From the NCBI GenBank assembly GCA_021769545.1, contig JAETSS010000009.1:1-13371 (forward strand): a DNA stretch of 13,371 nucleotides. The letters are read 5' to 3'. Of the stretch, positions 4,624-13,233 are shown one piece after another. Source of the stretch: Eubacterium sp. Lineage in GTDB: Bacteria; Bacillota_A; Clostridia; Peptostreptococcales; Anaerovoracaceae. The position numbers and the translations under genes were made by a program. Position 1 is the stretch's first letter. Each line of letters begins with the position of its first letter. The notes beneath the pieces were generated by a model, which ran no database searches, was not told the DNA's origin, and was given only the letters and a program-made list of their open reading frames with translations.

Positions 4624-6090
4624 TTACTCCTTTCCGTCCCAGCAGTACGTGCAAAGCTTGCACTTGTCAACTCCGATGGCCTTTACCGTGTCCTCAAGTT
4701 CCTGGAACTTGAGACTATCGAAGTTGAGCTTCTGCCTTATGAGTTCTACCATGTTCTTGTGTTTTTCGCTCTTTGAATCGGCGTATTCCTCCAGGATATC
4801 CTTCGGGATGTCCGACTGCACTGCATTGTCAAAACCTGCAGGATTTGCAGCCGCATCTCCCGGATCGTCCATTCCCTCAAGCTCTCTGATGCATCTTCTG
4901 GTTATCAGCTCCAGATCGCTTACGGAACGTGAAAAGTTCAGGTATTTGCAGCCGTACATGATAGGCGGACATGCCGACCTGACGTGTATGTCCTTTGCTC
5001 CGTTTTCGATGAGATAGCTTACCGTCTCGGAAAGCTGCGTGCCTCGCACGATGGAGTCGTCTATCAGCACGAATTTCTTGTTCTTTATGATCTGGAAAAC
5101 CGGAACCAGCTTCATCTTGGCTATCAGGTTTCTTGCCTTCTGATTCTGAGGCATGAAGCTTCTCGGCCATGTCGGCGTATACTTGATGAGTGGTCTCGCA
5201 TACGGTACTCTCGACTTGTTGGCATATCCCAATGCATGAGCTATACCGCTGTCGGGAACGCCTGCCACGTAATCCACATCCAGGTCGCCGTCCTTTTCCG
5301 CCAGCAGCTCGCCGTTGCGGTTTCTCATCAGTTCGACGTTCCTGCCTTCATATATGGACGTCGTATATCCGAAATACGTCCAGAGGAAAGCGCAGATCTT
5401 CATGTCTTTCTGCGGCTCGCCCACTGTCTTTTCCTCATCGGCTGTCAGAAATGCGATCTCCGCAGGTCCCAGCTCTCTCTTGTATCTGTAGCCTACGTTG
5501 ATGAATGCAAAGGATTCCGAAGCCGCGCAGTATGCGCCCTTTTTCTTTCCTATGATAAGAGGTGTCCTGCCGTACTTGTCTCTTGCCGCGTAAAGTCCTT
5601 CCTTTGTCAGTATCAGCATAGTCATGGAGCCGTCGATCTTCTCCTGGGCTATCCTGATACCGTCAACTATGTCCTTTCCCGTGGAAACCAGCGCCGCCAC
5701 AAGCTCCGTGCTGTTGATGGCCCCGCCGCTCATGGACATGAAGTGCCCCGGTCTTTCCTTCAAAAGATCCTGCACGATCTCCTCTTTGTTATTTATGCGA
5801 CCGACAGTAGTTATTGCATAATCCCCCTGTCTGCTCCTTACTGTCAGCGGCTGCGGATCGCTGTCACTGATGGCGCCGATGCCCATCTTGCCGCTCATTT
5901 CTTCTATATCGCCTTCAAACTTGCTTCTGAATGGCGAATTTTCTATATTATGGATCGCACGGTTGAAACCGTCTTCCTGTAATACGCACAATCCGCCTCG
6001 CTTCGTCCCAAGATGCGAATGATAGTCCGTTCCGAAGAACAGATCCATCACGCAGTCCTTGTTTGAAGCGAATCCGATAACTCCACCCAT
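4624..6090 (-). CDS. purF: Amidophosphoribosyltransferase family protein lacking the catalytic N-terminal cysteine
   Basis: By position and C-terminal half this is PurF, which makes phosphoribosylamine from PRPP. The transferase domain looks intact: PDSGIAHALGYA (279-290), the PRPP-binding loop VLIDDSIVRGTQ (341-352) and HVRSACPPI (369-377). Cysteines matching the iron-sulfur ligands of Bacillus-type PurF are kept (C233, C381, C480, C483). The glutaminase half is different. Canonical PurF matures to an N-terminal Cys-Gly-(V/I)-x-G, but this one begins Met-Gly-Gly-Val-Ile-Gly. The usual HRGQ-type and GHxRY-type glutamine-site motifs are replaced by HLGTKRGG (26-33) and IGAISDSDPQP (71-81). I recall similar MGGFFG-starting homologues in Clostridia and Bacteroidota, so this is probably a subfamily rather than decay. 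There is also an extra segment at about 405-430. The ATG overlaps the purN stop by one base (TAATG). Likely ammonia-using or partnered with another amidotransferase (inference). Confidence 0.85.
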   Translation of the reverse strand: MGGVIGFASNKDCVMDLFFGTDYHSHLGTKRGGLCVLQEDGFNRAIHNIENSPFRSKFEGDIEEMSGKMGIGAISDSDPQPLTVRSRQGDYAITTVGRINNKEEIVQDLLKERPGHFMSMSGGAINSTELVAALVSTGKDIVDGIRIAQEKIDGSMTMLILTKEGLYAARDKYGRTPLIIGKKKGAYCAASESFAFINVGYRYKRELGPAEIAFLTADEEKTVGEPQKDMKICAFLWTYFGYTTSIYEGRNVELMRNRNGELLAEKDGDLDVDYVAGVPDSGIAHALGYANKSRVPYARPLIKYTPTWPRSFMPQNQKARNLIAKMKLVPVFQIIKNKKFVLIDDSIVRGTQLSETVSYLIENGAKDIHVRSACPPIMYGCKYLNFSRSVSDLELITRRCIRELEGMDDPGDAAANPAGFDNAVQSDIPKDILEEYADSKSEKHKNMVELIRQKLNFDSLKFQELEDTVKAIGVDKCKLCTYCWDGKE

Positions 6091-6674
6091 TATCTGCCAC
6101 CTTCCTTCAAATCATCTATAGCTATCTTAAGTCCCTCCGCCAGTATCCTGTGCTCCACCTTGAGCACTCTGGCCGCCAGCTCCTCAGGCGTATCGCCCGG
6201 CAGCACAGGGACCTTTTCCTGCAGGATTATCGCTCCCGTATCCACGCCTTCATCCACGTAATGATCGGTGGCGCCGCTTTCCGTCTCGCCGCCTTCGATG
6301 ACCGCCCTGTGGACTCTGATGCCGTAAAATCCCTTGCCGCAGTATTTCGGTATCAGTGAAGGATGTATATTTATTATTCTGTTTCTGTATTTTTCTATTA
6401 TTTCAGGCGCAAGCACCTTCATATAGCCTGCCAGCACGATGATCTCGGCTCCTGCGCTTTCAAGCTCATGCAAAACCTCGGGCTGCTCTTTTGCCACGGC
6501 TGTGGCTATGCCTGCCTTAGCTGCTCTTTCCAGTGCAAAAGCGCCCTCCTTGCTGGCTATGACCTTTACGATCTCCGCCTGAGGCAGCTGACCTGCCTGT
6601 ATCTTGTCTATCAGCGCCTGCAGATTAGTTCCGCCGCCTGAAACCAGAACGGCAATTTTTGTCTTCTCACTCAT
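6090..6674 (-). CDS. purN: Phosphoribosylglycinamide formyltransferase (folate-dependent)
   Basis: Formylates GAR using 10-formyl-tetrahydrofolate. The 194 residues match the usual length. Landmarks: phosphate-binding VLVSGGGTNLQAL (9-21), AGYMKVL (82-88), the catalytic NIHPSLIP (102-109, Asn102 and His104), KGFYGIRVH (114-122), and GVDTGAII (143-150) containing catalytic Asp145. The start is 11 bases from purM, and its GGGGA ribosome site begins within the purM stop codon. Its own stop overlaps the purF start, so the three genes are tightly coupled. No purT alternative is visible in the window. Confidence 0.96.
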   Translation of the reverse strand: MSEKTKIAVLVSGGGTNLQALIDKIQAGQLPQAEIVKVIASKEGAFALERAAKAGIATAVAKEQPEVLHELESAGAEIIVLAGYMKVLAPEIIEKYRNRIINIHPSLIPKYCGKGFYGIRVHRAVIEGGETESGATDHYVDEGVDTGAIILQEKVPVLPGDTPEELAARVLKVEHRILAEGLKIAIDDLKEGGR

Positions 6675-6685
6675 TTTGCCGTCCC

Positions 6686-7735
6686 CTATTTATCGTAATT
6701 GAGAATTACCTTCTCGCCTTTTTCTTCCACTATCTCACCGATGACCGATGCGTCTTCTCCCGCTGCCTGCAGAGCTTTGACCACTGCATCGGCGTCAGCG
6801 GCATCTACTACCATCATCATGCCTACGCCCATGTTGAAGGTGGAGAACATCTCTTTTCTGTCGATATTTCCGCATTTTTTGATGTATGGGAAAACAGGCG
6901 GCACCTTCCATGTGCCTACGTCGATGGAAACGGCTGTGCCCTCAGGCAGTATCCTAGGGATGTTTTCAAAGAAACCGCCTCCCGTAATGTGGACGATGCC
7001 CTTGACATCGAAGTTCGGCAGCACGGCATCGCACGCCTTTGCATATATTCTGGTAGGCGTCAGCAGCGCTTCACCGAGAGTCTCTCCCAGATCTTCCACA
7101 TAATCTGTTACCTTCATGTCCATCTTGTCAAAGAATACTTTTCTGACAAGCGAATATCCGTTGCTGTGGATACCGCTTGACGGTATTCCCACGATCTTGT
7201 TGCCTACCGCAACTTTTTCACCTGTGATAATCTTGTCCTTGTCTACGATACCCACGGAAAAGCCCGCCATATCGTATTCGCCTTCGCTGTAAAAGTCCGG
7301 CATCTCCGCAGTCTCGCCGCCTACCAGCGCGCTTCCGCCCTGCTTGCAGCCTTCAGCGATGCCCTTTACGATATCGGCGATCTTCTCTGCCTTGACCTTG
7401 CCCGTAGCGATGTAGTCAAGGAAAAACAGCGGCTTTGCGCCCTGACACAGCACGTCGTTGACGCACATGGCGACGCAGTCGATACCTACGGTGTCGTGCT
7501 TGTCCATGAGAAATGCGATCTTGAGCTTGGTGCCCACTCCGTCAGTTCCCGAAACGAGAACAGGCTGGCTCATGCCCTTTACATCCAGATTGAAAAGGCT
7601 TCCGAAGCTGCCGAGTCCTGTCAGCACGTTTTCGTTAAATGTGCCTTTCACATGCTCCTTCATCAGGGATACGGCACGTTCACCTTCCTTAGTGTCGACG
7701 CCTGCGTCTTTGTATGTAAGTTTCTTATCTTCCAT
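6686..7735 (-). CDS. purM: Phosphoribosylformylglycinamidine cyclo-ligase (AIR synthetase)
   Basis: ATP-dependent ring closure of FGAM to AIR. The 349-residue length is typical. Landmarks: N-terminal [12 protein letters not shown] (11-22), GLGSFGSLF (40-48), [12 protein letters not shown] (61-72), [20 protein letters not shown] (81-100), GGETAEMP (139-146), [13 protein letters not shown] (184-196), and [13 protein letters not shown] in the C-terminal domain. It is a structural relative of the PurL synthetase domains. The start has GGAGG in a GGAGGAAGATCA leader and lies 25 bases after purC. Confidence 0.97.
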   Translation of the reverse strand: MEDKKLTYKDAGVDTKEGERAVSLMKEHVKGTFNENVLTGLGSFGSLFNLDVKGMSQPVLVSGTDGVGTKLKIAFLMDKHDTVGIDCVAMCVNDVLCQGAKPLFFLDYIATGKVKAEKIADIVKGIAEGCKQGGSALVGGETAEMPDFYSEGEYDMAGFSVGIVDKDKIITGEKVAVGNKIVGIPSSGIHSNGYSLVRKVFFDKMDMKVTDYVEDLGETLGEALLTPTRIYAKACDAVLPNFDVKGIVHITGGGFFENIPRILPEGTAVSIDVGTWKVPPVFPYIKKCGNIDRKEMFSTFNMGVGMMMVVDAADADAVVKALQAAGEDASVIGEIVEEKGEKVILNYDK

Positions 7736-7760
7736 TGATCTTCCTCCGTTTGAGCTACGA

Positions 7761-8468
7761 CTAGTCGTTCTTCACTCTTCTGAGAACTTCCGCATATGTT
7801 TCTTCGATCTTGCCAAGGTCTCTTCTGAATCTGTCCTTGTCCATCTTTTCGTTTGTCTCAACGTCCCAGAGTCTGCATGTGTCAGGCGAGATCTCGTCTG
7901 CCAGGATCACCTGTCCGTCATAGAGACCGAATTCGATCTTGAAGTCCACCAGCTTGAGGCCCTTGTCCAGGAAGAATTCCTTGAGTGTATCGTTTACGAT
8001 GGCTGCGTATTTCTTTACTTCTGCAAGCTGCTCCTCCGTAACCAGCTTAAGAGCCAGCGCGTGAGCTTCGCACATGAGGGGATCGCCCAGATCGTCGTTC
8101 TTGTATGACAGCTCGAATGTCGGCTTGTCGAATACTATTCCTTCTTCAACTCCGTATCTCTTTGCAAAGGAGCCTGCTGAGATGTTTCTCATGATGACTT
8201 CGAGAGGCAGGATCTTTACCGCTTTTACTATGGTCTCCCTGTCGCTGATCTGTTCAACAAAGTGAGTAGGCACGCCCTTCTTTTCGAGAAGCTGGAATAT
8301 GATGTTGGTCATGGTGTTGTTTACAACGCCCTTTCCCACGATCTGACCTTTCTTCTCGCCGTTGAATGCCGTTGCATCGTCTTTATAATCTACTATGAGA
8401 CATTTTGGATCGTCTGTCTTGAATACCTTCTTCGCTTTTCCTTCGTAAAGCTGTTCTAACTTCTGCAT
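7761..8468 (-). CDS. purC: SAICAR synthetase
   Basis: Joins aspartate to CAIR using ATP, giving SAICAR. Starting at 8468 the protein has 235 residues ([16 protein letters not shown]); the in-frame ATG two codons earlier (8474) is only one base from the AGGAGG at 8476-8481, while the 8468 ATG is at the usual 7 bases. Landmarks, numbered from the 8468 start: [10 protein letters not shown] (7-16), [13 protein letters not shown] (29-41), [14 protein letters not shown] (92-105), DPLMCEAHA, and DFKIEFG followed by [15 protein letters not shown], which carries the active-site DEI(S/T)PD loop. There is 49-55 bases of AT-rich sequence between it and purE with no terminator. Confidence 0.96.
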   Translation of the reverse strand: MQKLEQLYEGKAKKVFKTDDPKCLIVDYKDDATAFNGEKKGQIVGKGVVNNTMTNIIFQLLEKKGVPTHFVEQISDRETIVKAVKILPLEVIMRNISAGSFAKRYGVEEGIVFDKPTFELSYKNDDLGDPLMCEAHALALKLVTEEQLAEVKKYAAIVNDTLKEFFLDKGLKLVDFKIEFGLYDGQVILADEISPDTCRLWDVETNEKMDKDRFRRDLGKIEETYAEVLRRVKND

Positions 8469-8523
8469 TTTCATACCTCCTGTATACCACTTATTCTAAT
8501 TTCTTTATATGTGTTTATCCGCT

Positions 8524-9003
8524 CTACGCGTTGAATTCCTTATCCAGCGCGATTATGTCCTCTTCCTGCTTTTTCTTGAAATCCTTCACGGCCTGTCTCA
8601 GCTCAGGGTCCGCCATGCTGAGTATCTGCACCGCCAGGATCGCCGCATTCTCCGCCCCGTCGATGGCAACGGTAGCCACAGGCACACCCTTAGGCATCTG
8701 TACCACGGAAAGCAGCGAATCAAGTCCGTCCAGCGTACTGGATTTCATCGGTATCCCTATAACCGGCAATGGAGTCGTCGCCGCCAGCACCCCTGCAAGG
8801 TGAGCCGCCTTCCCGGCCGCCGCAATAATACACCCAAAACCATTAGCCTCCGCATCAGCCGCAAATTTCTCAGCCTGCTTAGGAGTCCTGTGAGCCGAAA
8901 TGATCCTCGTCTCATACTCCACCCCAAACTTCTCCAGCATCTGCTCCGCCTTCTGAACCACCGGATAGTCCGACTTACTACCCATCACAATTCCAACCTT
9001 CAT
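8524..9003 (-). CDS. purE: N5-carboxyaminoimidazole ribonucleotide mutase (class I PurE)
   Basis: Produces CAIR, the carboxylated imidazole intermediate, from N5-CAIR. The 159-residue protein has MGSKSDYPV (7-15), SAHRTP (36-41), [10 protein letters not shown], and [25 protein letters not shown] rather than SAHKGP-type sequence marks class I, the form that normally works with PurK; no purK lies in this window. Its ribosome region contains GAAAGGA and CAGGAT, somewhat weaker than in neighbouring genes. Upstream, between it and purL, are the repeat and hairpin at 9037-9312. Confidence 0.95.
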   Translation of the reverse strand: MKVGIVMGSKSDYPVVQKAEQMLEKFGVEYETRIISAHRTPKQAEKFAADAEANGFGCIIAAAGKAAHLAGVLAATTPLPVIGIPMKSSTLDGLDSLLSVVQMPKGVPVATVAIDGAENAAILAVQILSMADPELRQAVKDFKKKQEEDIIALDKEFNA

Positions 9004-9036
9004 ATCCTGAAAATCCTTTCTTTATTATCAATTTCA

Positions 9037-9110
9037 TCAAAGCTGTACCAATCCCAACAGTCACAATCCCGCTGTCGCAATCAAAGCTGTCACAATCAAA
9101 GCTGTGACCC
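9037..9110. repeat. Five degenerate ~15-bp tandem repeats upstream of purE
   Basis: Units begin TCAAAGCTGT or TCCC and end CAA: 9037-9051, 9052-9066, 9067-9080, 9081-9095, 9096-9110. The first, fourth and fifth share TCAAAGCTGT; the second and third are diverged. On the mRNA strand this places runs of ACAGC/TTG 34-107 bases before the purE start, directly after the long hairpin. It may be a slippage-expanded spacer or a repeated protein/RNA contact site; nothing identifies which. Confidence 0.55.
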
Positions 9111-9118
9111 CCTCACGC

Positions 9119-9312
9119 AATATTTCGGGTAACCCCGAAGAAAACCTTGAGCAGTATCGCCGCAGGTCGAGATCCGGGCTCGCCCGGAGTCCCCCGAAGG
9201 CTGCCGCTGTCTGAGCGAAGCGAGTTCGGCAGCCGAGGCCCGGGACTCCGCGAGCCGGATCGTGCGACCTGCCGATACTGCGAACGTTTTCGGAGGGGTT
9301 ATCCGAAATATT
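9119..9312. repeat. 194-bp imperfect hairpin (long inverted repeat) overlapping the purL stop
   Basis: The ends are perfect 10-bp inverted copies (AATATTTCGG at 9119-9128, CCGAAATATT at 9303-9312). Further paired blocks follow in order: TAACCCC (9130-9136) with 9295-9301, CAGTATCG (9152-9159) with 9273-9280, CAGGTCG (9163-9169) with 9265-9271, GATCCGG (9171-9177) with 9255-9261, GGAGTCCC (9186-9193) with 9242-9249, and GGCTGCCG (9199-9206) with 9227-9234 around a 20-base loop. It is far more GC-rich at its core than the flanks. The right end includes the last codons and TAA of purL. No U-run follows on either strand, so it is not a standard terminator. It could be a miniature inverted-repeat element or an RNA stability/processing structure. 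Confidence 0.8.
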
Positions 9313-12300
9313 TTACTCCAGATTCAAATATCCTCTGATCCTTCTCCCCAATAACATTCTTATACAGATTCTTTCCGATCCTCTCCGAGTGACCCATCTT
9401 ACCGAGCACTCTTCCGTCCGGCGATGTGATACCTTCTATAGCCATCATCGACCCATTCGGATTGAATGCTATATCCATAGACGGTTTTCCGTCAAAGTCC
9501 ACGTACTGTGTAGCTATCTGTCCGTTGGCGATGAGTCTTTCCAGTACTTCCGGCTTGGCGATGAATCTTCCTTCACCGTGGGAAACAGGGATCGTGAATA
9601 CGTCTCCCGCATCGACTCCCGCAAGCCAAGGTGACTTGACGGATGTGATGCCCGTCCTTACGAGGCACGATGCATGGCGTCCTATCTTGTTATATGTCAG
9701 AGTAGGGCTGTCCTCGGTGCCGTCAACGATCTTTCCTTCCGGAACGAGACCCAGCTTTATCAATGCCTGGAAGCCGTTGCATATACCCAGCATCAGACCG
9801 TCTCTGTTTTCAAGGAGATCGGTCACTGCATCCTTTATCCTAGGATTTCTGAATACTGCCGTAATGAACTTGGCCGAACCGTCAGGCTCGTCTCCGCCGG
9901 AGAATCCGCCCGGCAGCATGATTATCTGGCTTCTCTTGATCTTGCTTTCCAGCTCGTTTATGGAATCCTCAAGCTGCGCCGTAGTCAGGTTCCTTATTAT
10001 ATGGATGTCGGCTTCGGCTCCAGCTCTTTCGAAGGCTCTCGCCGAATCCATCTCGCAGTTCGTTCCCGGGAACGTCGGGATGACTACTCTAGGCTTTGCA
10101 AATCGCACTGCAGGGCCCTGAGTGTTTCTTTCCGTAAAGAGAGGCTGCTTGACTTCCGTCTCGTCCTTTGCATTCCTAAATTCCGCAGTTCTTACCGGGA
10201 ATACGGTTTCTATAGGAGCCTGCCAGTCGGACATGATCCTGTCGAGAGGCTCTGCCTGTCCGTTTATCGTGATGCTGCTGTCCGCTGCGGTCTTTCCTAT
10301 AACAGCGTATACAGCGCCCTCAAGAAGCTTTTCCACATTTTCTCCCGCGGCAATTTCGATGACCAGGGAACCGAACATCGGCGACAGTATATCGCCCTCG
10401 ACGTTTACATCTACGCCGATACCGTTTCCGACAGCCATCTTTACGAGAGTCATGTAAAGTCCGCCGCGACCTATGGTATTGGCTGCCAGCAGCTTTCCTG
10501 CAGCCGCCAGTTCTCTTATCTTTACAAGGTTTTTCCTGTATATATCAAAGTCTATTATTCCGTCCTTATCGATCGGAGTGGTCACTGCAACGAGAGTGCT
10601 GTCCTTGGCCTTGAACTCCGAGGAAACCACGTCTGACGCGTCTATGGTGGTTATGGCAAAGGATGCAAGTGTAGGCGGAACGTCTATATCCATGAATGTT
10701 CCCGACATGCTGTCCTTTCCGCCGATAGCCGGTATCTCCAGCTCCTTCTGGACTCTGAGGGCGCCCAGCAGTGCAGCCATCGGCTTGCCCCATCTTGCAG
10801 CGTCTGCGCCCAGCTTTTCAAAGTATTCCTGGTAAGTAAGGCGTATAGTCCTGTAATCTCCGCCCATTGCGGCGATCTTCGTCACTGAGTCGACAACTGC
10901 GTAAAGCGCGCCGTGGAACGGGCTCTTTACAGCCAGCTCAGGGTCGAAGCCGTAGCTCATGATGGTAGCCGTCTCGGTCTCGCCCTTTACCACAGGAAGC
11001 TTTGCAGCCATTCCCGCAGCAGGTGACAGCTGATACTTTCCGCCCAGCGGCATCAGTACCGTAGCTGCTCCGATGGTGCTGTCGAATCTCTCGATGAGCC
11101 CCTTCTTGCTGCAGCAGTTGAGATCCACCAGAAGTTCTTCCTTGGTCTTGGTTTCCTTGAGTATAGAGGAAAGATCGGCTTCTGCTGCTGCCGTAGCCTC
11201 GGTATCAGCCGCAAATGCCTTTGCAAACTGCTGTGCGCCGTTGGTATTGAGGAAGTCTCTGGAAAGATCCAGGATGCACTTTCCTCTCCAGTACATCTTT
11301 ACTCTGTTGGTATCCGTTACCTTTGCAACTGTAGTTGCTTCCAGGTTCTCTTCGTCTGCGTATTTTATGAATTCGGCTTCCTTGTCGGCTTCCACAACTA
11401 CAGCCATTCTCTCCTGCGATTCGGAAATGGCAAGCTCTGTTCCGTCAAGTCCTTCGTATTTCTTAGGTACGAGATCCAGATTTATCTCAAGTCCATCGGC
11501 AAGCTCACCGATGGCAACCGATACGCCGCCTGCTCCGAAGTCGTTGCAGCGCTTGATGAGGGTCGCAACTTCCTTTCTTCTGAACATCCTCTGTATGTTT
11601 CTCTCTACAGGCGGATTACCCTTCTGGACTTCCGCGCCGCACTGCAGTATGGATTCCTCCGTATGCTCCTTGGATGAGCCCGTTGCTCCGCCGCAGCCGT
11701 CACGACCTGTTCTGCCGCCCACGAGGATTATAACGTCGCCCTTTTCGGGAACTCTTCTGTCTACGTGATCAGCCGGAGCCGCGCCTACTACAGCGCCGAT
11801 CTCCATTCTCTTGGCAACGTAGTTGTCGTGATACACTTCATCTACGAGTCCCGTTGCGAGTCCTATCTGGTTGCCGTAGGAGCTGTAGCCGTGGGCCGCT
11901 TCCTGTGTTATCTTTCTCTGAGGGAGCTTTCCTGACAGCGTCTCCTCGATAGGCTTTCTCGGATCTGCCGCTCCCGTCACTCTCATTGCCTGATAAACGT
12001 AAACTCTTCCCGAAAGCGGGTCTCTGATGGCTCCGCCCAGACATGTTGCAGCTCCGCCGAAAGGCTCTATCTCCGTAGGGTGGTTATGTGTCTCGTTTTT
12101 GAACATCACCAGCCAGTCCTCTTCTCTGCCGTCTATCTTGGCCTTTACCTTGATGCTGCATGCATTTATCTCTTCCGATTCATCCAGATTGTCTGCCTTG
12201 CCGTGCTTCTTGAGGTACTTGGCTCCGATACATGCCATATCCATGAGGCAAAGGTTCTTGTCTCTGTCACCGTAAACGTCTTTCCTCATATCGAGATACT

Positions 12301-13063
12301 GTGCAAAGGCCTGCGCTACCAGTCTTCCGTACGGGCTGTCCTCGAAGCCCACGTCTTCAAGTGTCGTATTGAAGGTGGTATGTCTGCAGTGATCGGACCA
12401 GTACGTGTCTATTACCTTGAGCTCTGTAAGCGTAGGATCTCTGTCTTCATCCTCGGCATAATATTTCTGTACGAAATCTATGTCCGCGCTGCTCATGGCG
12501 AAGCCCATTTCTTTTCTGTAATCCTCAAGCGCTTCCCTGCTCATGGTCCTGAAACCGTTTATGACGGCAACGTCCTCTGGCGGAGTAGTCTCCATTTCAA
12601 GATCATCCGGCTTATCGTTGGAGGCGATCTGTGAATCCACAGGATTGACACAGTAATCCCTTACAGCCGCAAGGCATGAAGCGTCTATGTCGCCTTCCAG
12701 CACGATGACTCTGGCAAACTTTACGATAGCGTCTGCATCTGCGTTCATCAGCTTTATACACTGAGCCGCCGAGTCAGCTCTCTGGTCATACTGTCCCGGC
12801 AGATATTCCACTGCGAAAAAAATAGCAGAACTCAAATCCTCAGGCATCGTTTCCTCATACACGACATCTATGGCAGGTTCTGCGAATACAGTAAATTTTG
12901 CCGACTCATAAGTGGCATCATCTATACCGTCAATATCGTAACGGTTGAGTACCCTTATTCCTTCCAGCTTATCGAGATGCAGATTTTCTTTAACATCGCT
13001 AAACAGCGCCTCGGCTTCCACATCAAAGCCTTTTTTCTTTTCAACGTAGATTCTTCTTACCAT
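9299..13063 (-). CDS. purL: Phosphoribosylformylglycinamidine synthase, single-chain PurL with fused glutaminase
   Basis: Converts FGAR, glutamine and ATP to FGAM. The 1254-residue chain combines the PurS-like N-domain, linker, two synthetase halves and a C-terminal PurQ-type glutaminase, as in the large single-chain forms known in Clostridia and Proteobacteria. Landmarks: TYWSDHCRHTTF (220-231) with catalytic His225, ETHNHPTEIEPFGGAATCLG in the ATP-binding half, GCGGATGSS, RCNDFGAGGVSV, and IGGKDSMSGTF in the second half. The glutaminase starts near residue 991 (PRVVIPTFPGTNC), with GGFSGGDEPDGSAKF, nucleophile Cys1095 in LGICNGFQ, and the His1225/Glu1227 pair in GHSER. It is the first gene of the operon; the start follows a GGGACAAG ribosome region. 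The final codons and stop lie in the arm of the hairpin at 9119-9312. Confidence 0.97.
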   Translation of the reverse strand: MVRRIYVEKKKGFDVEAEALFSDVKENLHLDKLEGIRVLNRYDIDGIDDATYESAKFTVFAEPAIDVVYEETMPEDLSSAIFFAVEYLPGQYDQRADSAAQCIKLMNADADAIVKFARVIVLEGDIDASCLAAVRDYCVNPVDSQIASNDKPDDLEMETTPPEDVAVINGFRTMSREALEDYRKEMGFAMSSADIDFVQKYYAEDEDRDPTLTELKVIDTYWSDHCRHTTFNTTLEDVGFEDSPYGRLVAQAFAQYLDMRKDVYGDRDKNLCLMDMACIGAKYLKKHGKADNLDESEEINACSIKVKAKIDGREEDWLVMFKNETHNHPTEIEPFGGAATCLGGAIRDPLSGRVYVYQAMRVTGAADPRKPIEETLSGKLPQRKITQEAAHGYSSYGNQIGLATGLVDEVYHDNYVAKRMEIGAVVGAAPADHVDRRVPEKGDVIILVGGRTGRDGCGGATGSSKEHTEESILQCGAEVQKGNPPVERNIQRMFRRKEVATLIKRCNDFGAGGVSVAIGELADGLEINLDLVPKKYEGLDGTELAISESQERMAVVVEADKEAEFIKYADEENLEATTVAKVTDTNRVKMYWRGKCILDLSRDFLNTNGAQQFAKAFAADTEATAAAEADLSSILKETKTKEELLVDLNCCSKKGLIERFDSTIGAATVLMPLGGKYQLSPAAGMAAKLPVVKGETETATIMSYGFDPELAVKSPFHGALYAVVDSVTKIAAMGGDYRTIRLTYQEYFEKLGADAARWGKPMAALLGALRVQKELEIPAIGGKDSMSGTFMDIDVPPTLASFAITTIDASDVVSSEFKAKDSTLVAVTTPIDKDGIIDFDIYRKNLVKIRELAAAGKLLAANTIGRGGLYMTLVKMAVGNGIGVDVNVEGDILSPMFGSLVIEIAAGENVEKLLEGAVYAVIGKTAADSSITINGQAEPLDRIMSDWQAPIETVFPVRTAEFRNAKDETEVKQPLFTERNTQGPAVRFAKPRVVIPTFPGTNCEMDSARAFERAGAEADIHIIRNLTTAQLEDSINELESKIKRSQIIMLPGGFSGGDEPDGSAKFITAVFRNPRIKDAVTDLLENRDGLMLGICNGFQALIKLGLVPEGKIVDGTEDSPTLTYNKIGRHASCLVRTGITSVKSPWLAGVDAGDVFTIPVSHGEGRFIAKPEVLERLIANGQIATQYVDFDGKPSMDIAFNPNGSMMAIEGITSPDGRVLGKMGHSERIGKNLYKNVIGEKDQRIFESGVKYFG

Positions 13064-13145
13064 TTATCTTGTCCCTTTCCGAATACTCAAAAAACTGTTT
13101 ATGTCTTCTATATTTTCTACATACTAATGTTAGCACTTTTGGCGT

Positions 13146-13154
13146 ATTATATCA
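13146..13154 (-). promoter_or_regulatory. Extended -10 promoter of the pur operon
   Basis: On the minus strand the sequence reads TGATATAAT (complement of 13146-13154), a TG-n-TATAAT extended -10. No good -35 lies at 16-18 bases, which is common for extended -10 promoters and for activator- or repressor-covered ones. An overlapping alternative is TTGATA, 17 bases, TAACAT slightly downstream. Either start gives an untranslated leader of roughly 50-75 bases before purL, with no purine-riboswitch-like core in it. Confidence 0.55.
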
Positions 13155-13188
13155 ATGTTTTTCATACAAAAACTTTGAAACTCCAACG

Positions 13189-13233
13189 TTTTGCGAACTT
13201 TTTACATGTTATCTGCGATTATTGTTCGCCTTT
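13189..13233. promoter_or_regulatory. Inverted pair of PurR boxes (operator)
   Basis: Two 14-bp sites in opposite orientation: TTTTGCGAACTTTT at 13189-13202 on the plus strand and AAAGGCGAACAATA on the minus strand at 13220-13233, separated by 17 bp. Each matches 11 of 13 positions of the Bacillus PurBox (AWWWCCGAACWWT as I recall it), including the invariant CGAA core. The 16-17 bp gap between inverted boxes is the known PurR arrangement. The pair lies about 50-95 bases upstream of the predicted start, as in the B. subtilis pur operon. This predicts PRPP-relieved repression by a PurR homologue. Confidence 0.65.

Noticed and set aside
4984..5982. Long plus-strand frame opposite purF
   Set aside because: It is the mirror of the purF coding frame, without a ribosome site or recognisable motifs; the same holds for the other long plus-strand frames opposite pur genes.
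8469..8474. Upstream ATG of purC at 8474
   Set aside because: It is one base from AGGAGG, too close for initiation; the ATG at 8468 has the usual 7-base spacing.
9037..9110. CRISPR array
   Set aside because: The 15-bp units are contiguous and degenerate with no unique spacers between them, and there are no cas genes.
9119..9312. The long hairpin as an intrinsic terminator of purL
   Set aside because: No T-run follows the stem on either strand, and the genes downstream are the rest of the same pathway.
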